Below are positions 1-4,720 of a DNA stretch of 9,382 nt, in pieces (within the stretch, counting starts at the first letter, position 1; each line of letters begins with the position of its first letter). The DNA comes from CAYNBT01 sp964396025 (lineage in GTDB: Bacteria; Patescibacteriota; WWE3; UBA101185; UBA10185): assembly GCA_964396025.1 (NCBI GenBank), contig CAYNBT010000025.1, positions 1 through 9,382 of the forward strand, in the 5' to 3' direction. A program made the translations under genes and the position numbers. The notes below the pieces were generated by a model. That model saw only the letters and a program-made list of their open reading frames with translations. It was not told the DNA's origin and searched no databases.

Positions 1-43
1 TCAATATAAAAAAACGGCCATGTGCTTGAGGCAGATGGCCGTT
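1..43 (-). terminator. Rho-independent terminator of the membrane-protein pair
   Basis: On the minus strand a perfect 9-bp stem (AACGGCCAT with ATGGCCGTT, arms 13-21 and 35-43) continues past one G/G mismatch into three more pairs (23-25 with 31-33), leaving a 5-nt loop. A run of seven T residues follows directly on the minus strand. It begins 9 nt after the stop codon of the 141-residue membrane protein, so it closes that leftward transcription unit. Confidence 0.9.
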
Positions 44-51
44 GTAGAGAA

Positions 52-477
52 TCAGATAACAATAGAACCCTTAGTGTCGTAATAATAGCTCACGCCCATA
101 GAAACTAAGTGGCCTAAAACCCCTAGTACTAGAGCTAACCATCTGTAGTCCCATTCAAACTCTACTGTGGCTAAAGCCAGACTGCCTAGTGTGTTAGGTA
201 CCATAGTGGCTAGGAAGCGTAACACATGATGCTTAGCAAAACTCTTACCTTTGCCCAAACCTGACTCCAGCGCGTACAGATACTCAAATCGAAGTGAGCG
301 AGCCAAATGAAAGGCAATAGATATAGATATACCTAGAGTCATCCCGGACAGTAAAGTTAAGGGGGTGTTACTGCCAAGGAAAGGCACTATAATCAAAACA
401 AAAGCTATTAGCACTAAACCAACTAGCTCACCTGTCATGTGCAGGGCAAAAGCACTATCTCTTTTTTGGTCACTCAT
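52..477 (-). CDS. Small four-helix membrane protein, unknown function
   Basis: This is a 141-residue protein that I do not recognise. Four hydrophobic stretches are visible, at about residues 15-34, 39-58, 86-105 and 112-131. They form two hairpins separated by a charged 27-residue segment (about 59-85) rich in Arg, Lys and His. The N-terminus (MSDQKRD) is short and polar with no signal peptide. The ATG is supported by AAGAGGA about 5 nt upstream. The gene ends in TGA followed by a strong terminator. It lies 29 nt downstream of another small protein with the same two-plus-two helix layout, so the two are probably co-transcribed and may form a complex or be distant paralogs. That relation is inferred from topology, not from clear sequence identity. 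The gene is very likely real; its function is open. Confidence 0.8.
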   Translation of the reverse strand: MSDQKRDSAFALHMTGELVGLVLIAFVLIIVPFLGSNTPLTLLSGMTLGISISIAFHLARSLRFEYLYALESGLGKGKSFAKHHVLRFLATMVPNTLGSLALATVEFEWDYRWLALVLGVLGHLVSMGVSYYYDTKGSIVI

Positions 478-506
478 GTTGTCCTCTTAGGTAGCTGTAT
501 TTAGTC

Positions 507-995
507 TTACAGCATAAGTTTGCGGTTCTTTATGGAAGCGCTAATCAACATTGAAAACTGGTAACTCATGCTAGCAGCCAAGGACCCAACGAAAAAGGCT
601 GCTGCAGCTGCTTGAAGCAATAAACCCTGATGCGTGCTCACTACAATGTAAAACACAACGGAAGCGACAAATCCGAGAAAAACTGTTACGACCCATCGCT
701 TAAGATAGTAACTGTTTAGGCTTGCCCGAAGCACAGCAAGATGATTTGCTAATGGAGGAAAGGTTTTAGGCGCGAGTCGTAAAACCTCGTTGCGGTGTAA
801 AACGTAAGCATAGGGTAATAGAACAGCACGTACGGCATTAACTCCTATAAACATAAGTCCAAGATTCTGGGCTGTACTTCTTGTGGAGTTAGTGACAAAC
901 GAACTCAGCAACAAGACCAAAAGCCACGCACCAACTGTAACTAAAAATTGCGTAAGATTGAGATTAAACGACTTTTTTGCCTCAGTCTCAGTCAT
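507..995 (-). CDS. Small four-helix membrane protein, unknown function (start revised to 995)
   Basis: This is a 162-residue integral membrane protein of unknown function. Hydrophobic helices lie at about residues 15-34, 44-66, 101-120 and 124-146, with a basic loop between helices 2 and 3. The C-terminus is short and basic (KNRKLML). The frame is open up to an ATG at 1031, but that codon overlaps the -10 hexamer of the predicted promoter and has no ribosome site. The ATG at 995 has AAAGGAG (1004-1010) 8 nt upstream and gives a clean polar start (MTETEAKKSF), so I chose it. The gene is followed after 29 nt by the 141-residue membrane protein. A CCTATAGTTG promoter box also used by the island genes precedes it, which hints at shared control. 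It lies directly downstream of pilD, but nothing in the sequence ties it to pilus function. Confidence 0.8.
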   Translation of the reverse strand: MTETEAKKSFNLNLTQFLVTVGAWLLVLLLSSFVTNSTRSTAQNLGLMFIGVNAVRAVLLPYAYVLHRNEVLRLAPKTFPPLANHLAVLRASLNSYYLKRWVVTVFLGFVASVVFYIVVSTHQGLLLQAAAAAFFVGSLAASMSYQFSMLISASIKNRKLML

Positions 996-1030
996 GGCAT
1001 ATGCTCCTTTACCAACCAAAGATTTAGCCA

Positions 1031-1069
1031 TTTATATCATATTTCACACAATTATTCAACTATAGGGTG
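1031..1069 (-). promoter_or_regulatory. Promoter of the membrane-protein pair with CCTATAGTTG box
   Basis: On the minus strand, TTGAAT (1054-1059) is followed by exactly 17 nt and then TATAAA (1031-1036), a good sigma-70-type promoter. Transcription would start near 1024, just upstream of the AAAGGAG used by the ATG at 995. The -35 is embedded in a 13-nt sequence, CACCCTATAGTTG (1057-1069), that recurs exactly at 3113-3125 on the plus strand in the promoter of the third island gene. The promoter begins a few bases beyond the pilD stop codon, and no terminator is visible between them, so read-through from pilD is also possible. Confidence 0.75.
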
Positions 1070-1072
1070 TTT

Positions 1073-1960
1073 CTACATTAAAGAAAAATACCAGTTTAGG
1101 ATCTGGTTGCCAAAGAAAAAGGCGGTAAGGCTTCCAAGTATCAAAAAGGGCCCAAACGGAATAGTATCCTTTAGGGTTTTCCTTCTCAAAAGGACCATAA
1201 CAAGGCTAACTGCAGCGCCTGATAAAAATCCAATAAAAATCGCCAAAACATTCATAGGAAAGGTATTGAACAATCCAATCAATAAAGCTAGCTTTACGTC
1301 GCCACCACCCATTCCGCGGCCTTTGGTCAGTACGATCAAAAACCAGAAAAATCCGGCTATCAACAAAGAACTTACGATATTCATCAAATAGGTCTTAAGC
1401 ATTAGAGCAAGTCTAATGTTGAAAAATCCAGCTTCTAACAGATATTTACCAAAGTCGTCGTTTTTTAGTGAAAAATACATAGAAATCAAAATGTAGGCTG
1501 TAGTTAGGGTTAAGAACAAAAACGCGATAATAATTCCTGTGTAAGACATGCGGTTTGGAACAATTCTGTATTTAAGATCAGAAAGAATAATCACAATATA
1601 AATTGAAAATATCACGCAAAGATAAAAGAACACCACCCAATTCATGAGGGTAGGGGAGCTAAGAAGCTGCATGTACCAAGCACCGGAAACAAAAAGTAGG
1701 CCTGTTAACAACTCGGCTATAACATACAGTGGGCTAAACTTTTGCTTGCACCAAAAACATTTTCCTCTAAGAAGAGCAAAGGAAAGCACAGGAATCATGT
1801 CTAGTGCTCTTAAGGTTTTTTTGCAAGAGTCGCAATGAGATCTTCCAAATAAAATGCTTTCGCCACTCTGAAGGCGATCGGAAATTACGTTAAGAAATGA
1901 ACCAATAAATAAGCCGGCAAGAAAGATCAAGAAGTATGCAAGTGGAATAATATATATCAC
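1073..1960 (-). CDS. pilD: Prepilin peptidase (A24 family aspartic protease)
   Basis: This membrane-bound aspartic protease cleaves the prepilin leader after glycine and in many relatives also N-methylates the new N-terminus. From the GTG at 1960 it has 295 residues. The N-terminal domain carries GSFLNV (about 20-25) and two CxxC pairs (C43/C46 and C68/C71), the zinc-type knuckle of full-length PilD. The catalytic aspartates are D128 in SDLKYRIVPN and D221 in GMGGGD, followed by the conserved PFGP. Several transmembrane helices follow, with an extended segment between the two aspartates. The frame also opens at a TTG at 1987, but it has no ribosome site and lies upstream of a TATAAT. The GTG sits 7 nt after that hexamer, so a leaderless transcript is plausible. 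The start is the uncertain part. pilD is separated from the pilB-T-C-pilin operon by an oppositely oriented island. Confidence 0.95.
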   Translation of the reverse strand: MIYIIPLAYFLIFLAGLFIGSFLNVISDRLQSGESILFGRSHCDSCKKTLRALDMIPVLSFALLRGKCFWCKQKFSPLYVIAELLTGLLFVSGAWYMQLLSSPTLMNWVVFFYLCVIFSIYIVIILSDLKYRIVPNRMSYTGIIIAFLFLTLTTAYILISMYFSLKNDDFGKYLLEAGFFNIRLALMLKTYLMNIVSSLLIAGFFWFLIVLTKGRGMGGGDVKLALLIGLFNTFPMNVLAIFIGFLSGAAVSLVMVLLRRKTLKDTIPFGPFLILGSLTAFFFGNQILNWYFSLM

Positions 1961-1967
1961 GCCTAAG

Positions 1968-1973
1968 ATTATA
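1968..1973 (-). promoter_or_regulatory. Candidate -10 hexamer for a leaderless pilD transcript
   Basis: A consensus TATAAT on the minus strand lies exactly 7 nt before the GTG at 1960, the usual distance to a transcription start. I see no convincing -35 at 16-18 nt spacing, and no Shine-Dalgarno precedes either the GTG or the TTG at 1987. The match may be chance in AT-rich DNA. Confidence 0.35.
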
Positions 1974-2012
1974 CATGAGAATGGCAAGGCGGCTAGTTTA
2001 CGTTGCTATGGG

Positions 2013-2041
2013 TTGTCAGAACACCAGTTTTGGTGTACACT
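2013..2041 (+). promoter_or_regulatory. Promoter of the first island gene with an inverted repeat in the spacer
   Basis: TTGTCA (2013-2018), a 17-nt spacer and TACACT (2036-2041) form a plausible promoter for the gene starting at 2078. A perfect inverted repeat, ACACCA-GTTT-TGGTGT (2021-2036), fills the spacer and touches the -10, a classic position for a repressor site. CTATGGG just upstream of the -35 resembles the CTATAG box of the other three promoters but with an extra base. An alternative reading uses TTGGTG (2030-2035) with a TATATA-like -10 near 2054, so the exact start is not fixed. Confidence 0.5.
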
Positions 2042-2077
2042 ACATCATAACTTTATATACGTAAGGAGTAAGAAATA

Positions 2078-2653
2078 ATGAAAGTAACCCCCAAAGTAAA
2101 AGAATTAGCGGCAAAGATTGCAGGATTGGGTCTTAACGTAGTACATATGTCAGTGTGGCCAGAGACGCAACTCTTCCATGATAAGTATGCCTATGAAGCT
2201 ATGATCGTAGCGTGCCTACCTGACCAGGCTTTCTTAGTAACAGTGCATGCTACATTTGTGGGTAAGAATCAAGTGCTGAGTTCGGCAAAATTCAAAGTGA
2301 CTGCACAGATTACTTGGAGTGATGCGAGGCTACTTACTGATAGCATTGCAAGGAATGCAACCGGAAGTGAAGGCTACGCATACCCAGGTGTTTTTGATAT
2401 CAATACTTATGTACTAGACACAAAGGACGGAATTGAATTTCTGTCGGAAACACTCCGTCTAACCGCAGGTCTCTTGCTGACGCGCTTCACGAAGTATTTG
2501 CTTATGTTGTTTTTTGTGCCGGAGCATAGCGATATGTGTCGTCAGTTAGAAGCACAGTATGGCGAATTCTCAACAGAAACTTGGGATTACTTTAATCGCT
2601 TGGTTTACCAAGATTTACCTAAAGAAATGTTTGTGACAACACAATTCTCCTAG
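2078..2653 (+). CDS. Orphan protein, founder of a two-member local family (PEHSD motif)
   Basis: This is a 191-residue protein that I do not recognise from any named family. No signal peptide or clear membrane helix is seen; residues 126-147 are hydrophobic (LRLTAGLLLTRF...LLMLFFV) but interrupted by Arg and Lys. The C-terminal block PEHSD (148-152) with YG, F, LP and QF following at fixed distances matches the C-terminus of the 209-residue protein at 3992-4621 (PEHSD at 165-169). A weaker N-terminal match (GLGLNVVHMSVWP with VLGIKVGDIFYWP, then P..A.L.TV) points to paralogy over the full length. The ATG has TAAGGAG (2062-2068) 9 nt upstream. The next gene starts 40 nt after the stop without an obvious terminator between, so the two are likely one operon. 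The function is unknown. Confidence 0.8.
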   Translation: MKVTPKVKELAAKIAGLGLNVVHMSVWPETQLFHDKYAYEAMIVACLPDQAFLVTVHATFVGKNQVLSSAKFKVTAQITWSDARLLTDSIARNATGSEGYAYPGVFDINTYVLDTKDGIEFLSETLRLTAGLLLTRFTKYLLMLFFVPEHSDMCRQLEAQYGEFSTETWDYFNRLVYQDLPKEMFVTTQFS

Positions 2654-2693
2654 GTAACAGTAACATACATTCACAGGGTAAGGAGGAAGTGAC

Positions 2694-3035
2694 ATGACCA
2701 TCAATACTGTCGCACAGGCTCAAGAGGAAGAAGCGGCGCTTGTGGCTGAACTGAAGGCAAAGTTGCCCACAACACTTAACGATGAACGCATCGTATGTGG
2801 TACTTTCTACCATCATGAGTTCAGCAGGTATGAAGAAAACAAGGTTTTCTATATCCACCTCTCAAATGATCATAGCATGAAGAGATACATGCTTCTGGTT
2901 CAGGGGGGTAGAGGCTTTGCGGTATATTGGGTTGAAAATTCTAAAGAAAGTTACCTTGGAAATTTCGACTTCGGTGCAGAAGAACTTCTGGATGCTTTCC
3001 TACATCTTTACTTATCAGCAAGATATAAGTTGTAG
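2694..3035 (+). CDS. Small soluble orphan protein, second gene of the island
   Basis: This is a 113-residue protein without signal peptide or membrane segment; I do not recognise it. The N-terminal third is an Ala/Glu-rich helix (about 6-25). A probably beta-rich middle follows (VFYIHLS, YMLLVQGGRGFAVYWVE), and a final helix spans about 95-110. The ATG has an excellent TAAGGAGG (2679-2686) 7 nt upstream. It lies 40 nt after the first island gene and is closed by a hairpin terminator at 3064-3104, so these two genes probably form a bicistronic unit. Its C-terminal helix block (GNFDFGAEELLDAFLHLYLSAR) loosely resembles the end of the third island protein (CNEANLDQTLLDFWTRWFEANSRR), but this is too weak to claim homology. 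Confidence 0.75.
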   Translation: MTINTVAQAQEEEAALVAELKAKLPTTLNDERIVCGTFYHHEFSRYEENKVFYIHLSNDHSMKRYMLLVQGGRGFAVYWVENSKESYLGNFDFGAEELLDAFLHLYLSARYKL

Positions 3036-3063
3036 GCTCAGCAAGTAATTTATTTCGCATCAC

Positions 3064-3104
3064 AAGCACTGGAATACCTTAACAAGTATTACGGTGCTTT
3101 TTTT
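3064..3104 (+). terminator. Rho-independent terminator after the second island gene
   Basis: The stem AAGCAC/GTGCTT (3064-3069 with 3094-3099) continues inward to AATAC/GTATT (3073-3077 with 3086-3090), with one wobble and one mismatch, and an 8-nt loop. Seven T residues (3098-3104) follow. A nearly identical hairpin closes the third island gene at 3877-3916. Confidence 0.9.
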
Positions 3105-3126
3105 ATTCTCCTCACCCTATAGTTGC
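3073..3126 (+). repeat. Terminator-promoter intergenic repeat, copy 1
   Basis: This roughly 54-nt stretch covers the inner arms of the terminator, its T-run and the following promoter box up to the -35. It matches 3886-3938 with one indel in the hairpin loop and about six substitutions, mostly in the 11-nt linker between T-run and promoter box. The two copies flank the third island gene, so promoter, gene and terminator look like a unit bounded by direct repeats. Confidence 0.8.
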
Positions 3127-3151
3127 ACATGTGGAGCAAATATACTATAAT
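3113..3151 (+). promoter_or_regulatory. Promoter of the third island gene with CCTATAGTTG box
   Basis: TTGCAC (3123-3128), exactly 17 nt, then a consensus TATAAT (3146-3151). The box CACCCTATAGTTG (3113-3125) overlaps the -35 and is identical over 13 nt to the box in the minus-strand promoter at 1057-1069. The predicted transcript starts near 3158, giving a leader of about 27 nt that contains AAAGGAG (3167-3173). Confidence 0.85.
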
Positions 3152-3184
3152 CCAAAAAATACCGGTAAAGGAGAAAATCACATT

Positions 3185-3825
3185 ATGGCCCAAAACGATT
3201 CTTCTGCAGGACTTAAGGAAAAGATTTTGAAGTATTTCGCAGAATTGGCACCCAGGGTAATGGCAAGCCCGCGGCTACATGTGGGGCTAATGCCAGATGG
3301 TAGTGATTCTTACATGCCTTATGTTTGTGATGCACGTGAACCAGGTAGTGTACTGGATGCTATTGCGGAATTCCCGCCCGACAAATATGTCTACATAGAG
3401 CGTGTTAGTGGATTTGCTACAGAACCTTGCTNNNNNNNNNNNNNNNNNNNNNNNNNNNNNNNNNNNNNNNNNNNNNNNNNNNNNNNNNNNNNNNNNNNNN
3501 NNNNNNNNNNNNNNNNNNNNNNNNNNNNNNNCCCGACAAATATGTCTACATAGAGCGTGTTAGTGGATTTGCTACAGAACCTTGCTTCAGGGTTTGTGCT
3601 GTGGGAATGCGAACGAACACTGGATGGTTTTCTGCATTGGATGCCCCCATTGGTGCATCTCCATTCGATCAGTTCTTTGGAAGAACATCCGCATTACATA
3701 CTAAACCAGCGAATGTGCCGGAAATGTATATCTGTAACGAAGCAAATCTTGATCAAACATTATTGGATTTCTGGACACGTTGGTTTGAAGCCAACTCAAG
3801 AAGAATATCCTTCTGGCAAAGTTAG
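3185..3825 (+). CDS. Orphan protein, third island gene, interrupted by a scaffold gap
   Basis: The reading frame runs from the ATG at 3185 into the N-run at 3432 and resumes after it in another frame. The 55 bases before the gap are repeated exactly after it. Deleting the N-run and one copy (joining 3431 to 3587) gives 486 nt, an unbroken 161-residue protein ending at 3825. I do not recognise it. It has no signal peptide or membrane helix. Several aromatic-rich segments are present (PPDKYVYIERVSGF; LLDFWTRWFEANSRR near the end), and there are four cysteines (48, 82, 86, 132). An upstream in-frame GTG at 3131 lies between the promoter hexamers and cannot be the start. The ATG at 3185 has AAAGGAG 11 nt upstream, a rather long spacing. 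The gene has its own promoter and terminator and is flanked by direct repeats, like a self-contained cassette. Confidence 0.75.
3377..3431 (+). repeat. 55-base duplication, left copy at gap edge
   Basis: This 55-base segment ends directly at the first N and is identical to 3532-3586, which begins directly after the last N. Its position hard against both gap edges, and the restoration of the reading frame when one copy is removed, indicate overlapping contig ends rather than a biological repeat. Confidence 0.9.
3432..3531. other. Assembly gap of 100 N
   Basis: Exactly 100 undetermined bases, the conventional filler for a gap of unknown length. The flanking sequences overlap by 55 identical bases, so the true gap is probably minus 55, with no missing sequence. 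Confidence 0.95.
3532..3586 (+). repeat. 55-base duplication, right copy at gap edge
   Basis: Exact copy of 3377-3431, starting at the first called base after the N-run. It reads in the same protein frame as the left copy only if the gap is collapsed. Confidence 0.9.
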
Positions 3826-3876
3826 CACGGAGCTTTCTATACTGATATGTATGCATAGCAAGCGGAATTTCATCAT

Positions 3877-3916
3877 AGGCACCGCAATACCTTACAAGTA
3901 TTACGGTGCTTTTTTT
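3877..3916 (+). terminator. Rho-independent terminator after the third island gene
   Basis: Perfect GCACCG/CGGTGC pairing (3879-3884 with 3904-3909), one C/A mismatch, then AATAC/GTATT (3886-3890 with 3898-3902) and a 7-nt loop, followed by seven T residues (3910-3916). The G-T pair at the equivalent position of the 3064-3104 hairpin is a C-G pair here, so pairing is preserved between the two copies. Confidence 0.9.
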
Positions 3917-3938
3917 ATCCCTTCCAACCTATAGTTGC
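3886..3938 (+). repeat. Terminator-promoter intergenic repeat, copy 2
   Basis: Matches 3073-3126 apart from one loop indel and about six substitutions. The distance from T-run to promoter box is the same in both copies. It sits between the third and fourth island genes. Confidence 0.8.
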
Positions 3939-3963
3939 CTAGACTCGAAAAACAAGTTAAAAT
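3928..3963 (+). promoter_or_regulatory. Promoter of the fourth island gene with CCTATAGTTG box
   Basis: TTGCCT (3935-3940), exactly 17 nt, then TAAAAT (3958-3963). The box CCTATAGTTG (3928-3937) overlaps the -35 exactly as in the promoters at 3113-3151 and at 1031-1069 on the other strand. Transcription would start near 3970, upstream of an ideal TAAGGAGGT ribosome site. Confidence 0.8.
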
Positions 3964-3991
3964 AGCATGAACTATATCTAAGGAGGTTGTT

Positions 3992-4621
3992 ATGATCACA
4001 ATTGTCCCTAAGTTTTTAAGGAGAGTTCTTCAGTTCTTTCTGGGCTCAAATAGCATGGAAATGCTTCTAGCACAAGTTGATTACGTTACACTCACATTGG
4101 GCGTACTTGGGATAAAGGTAGGAGATATATTCTATTGGCCAAATAAAAAAGATGAGATGGTATACGTGGTAGTGGTTGGATATCATCCGGAGAAGGCATG
4201 CCTATTTACAGTGCAAATCGACTACAATCTCGACACAGCAAAACCAGAGCGCATCGATTTTGCTATCACGGGTCAAGCCTCTGAAAGCATGCATTGTCCT
4301 TTTTTGGAGATACCTCACATGCCCGTAAGAGGAGAAAGTTTTTATGATATGGGGCTATTTTCCACAAGCTCCCGTGTCGAAACTTTAGGTGAAGGGGAGG
4401 AATTTTACCGAAAATGTATTCTGGCTCTTCAAGGCAAACTACAGCCCCAGTTCCTAGTGCCCATAAATCTCAACTACTACGCGCCAGAACACAGCGACGA
4501 ATTTAGCGCGCTTGCACACAAATACGGCAATTATGCCCAGGAGATATACAGCCATTTCGGCAACCTAGCACTTAATAATCTACCCAGCCGAATATTCGCT
4601 CCGGAGCAATTTTTGGTCTAA
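3992..4621 (+). CDS. Orphan protein, paralog of the first island gene (PEHSD motif)
   Basis: This is a 209-residue protein of unrecognised family. Its C-terminal third (NYYAPEHSDEFSALAHKYGN, then F.NLAL..LP...F...QF) aligns without gaps to the end of the 191-residue protein at 2078-2653. The shared positions include PEHSD, YG, LP and QF. The N-terminal match starts at about residue 29 (QVDYV), so this copy carries an extra N-terminal segment of about 20-25 residues (MITIVPKFLRRVLQFFLGSN). That segment is basic and hydrophobic and could be an amphipathic membrane-associating helix, although it is short for a transmembrane span. The ATG is firmly set by TAAGGAGGT (3979-3987) just upstream. It has its own promoter and ends before a strong hairpin shared with the convergent pilin operon. 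The function is unknown. Confidence 0.8.
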   Translation: MITIVPKFLRRVLQFFLGSNSMEMLLAQVDYVTLTLGVLGIKVGDIFYWPNKKDEMVYVVVVGYHPEKACLFTVQIDYNLDTAKPERIDFAITGQASESMHCPFLEIPHMPVRGESFYDMGLFSTSSRVETLGEGEEFYRKCILALQGKLQPQFLVPINLNYYAPEHSDEFSALAHKYGNYAQEIYSHFGNLALNNLPSRIFAPEQFLV

Positions 4622-4638
4622 ATCCAAAGAATCCAAAA

Positions 4639-4668
4639 ACTCCCCGAAATCTTATGAAATCGGGGAGT
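4639..4668. terminator. Bidirectional terminator between the island and the pilin operon
   Basis: Perfect 9-bp GC-rich stem ACTCCCCGA/TCGGGGAGT (4639-4647 with 4660-4668) and a 12-nt loop. On the minus strand the stem runs straight into TTTTT, a good terminator for the pilin operon. On the plus strand the tail is AATTGTTTT, weaker but usable for the gene ending at 4621. It lies between convergent genes and is the only obvious terminator for either. Confidence 0.85.
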
Positions 4669-4676
4669 AATTGTTT

Positions 4677-4698
4677 TAGTGTGCGTGCACACACACTA
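4677..4698. repeat. 22-nt near-perfect palindrome downstream of pilin
   Basis: Eleven-base arms (TAGTGTGCGTG and CACACACACTA) meet without a spacer and pair at 10 of 11 positions. It lies 22 nt beyond the pilin stop, before the terminator, and has no T-run on either strand. It could be a protein-binding site or an mRNA 3'-end hairpin, or simply a GT/CA-rich tract. Confidence 0.55.
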
Positions 4699-4720
4699 TT
4701 CTGCAATTTTAGGCATCTAA

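Noticed and set aside
52..54. Alternative genetic code with TGA as glycine
   Set aside because: The TGA here is followed at once by a strong terminator, and the remaining frames close normally under the standard bacterial code.
948..1391. 147-codon open frame on the plus strand across the end of pilD and the promoter of the membrane pair
   Set aside because: Antisense to conserved pilD sequence, rich in Lys and Pro, with no ribosome site. It is a shadow of the real gene.
2619..2858. 79-codon minus-strand frame across the junction of the first two island genes
   Set aside because: It overlaps both plus-strand genes and their ribosome site and has no expression signals of its own.
3131..3184. 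GTG start giving the third island gene 18 more residues
   Set aside because: The GTG lies between the -35 and -10 of a near-consensus promoter, so it would not be in the transcript.
3377..3586. A true tandem repeat in the third island gene
   Set aside because: The copies abut the N-run exactly and are in different frames unless collapsed; contig overlap is the simpler explanation.
3557..3934. 125-codon open frame over the end of the third island gene
   Set aside because: It is out of frame with the restored 161-residue gene and runs through the terminator hairpin at 3877-3916 into the next promoter.
2013..4621. CRISPR array, insertion sequence or integron in the island
   Set aside because: There is no regular short-repeat/spacer pattern, no transposase or integrase, and no terminal inverted repeats. 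The repeated sequence consists of terminators and promoters.
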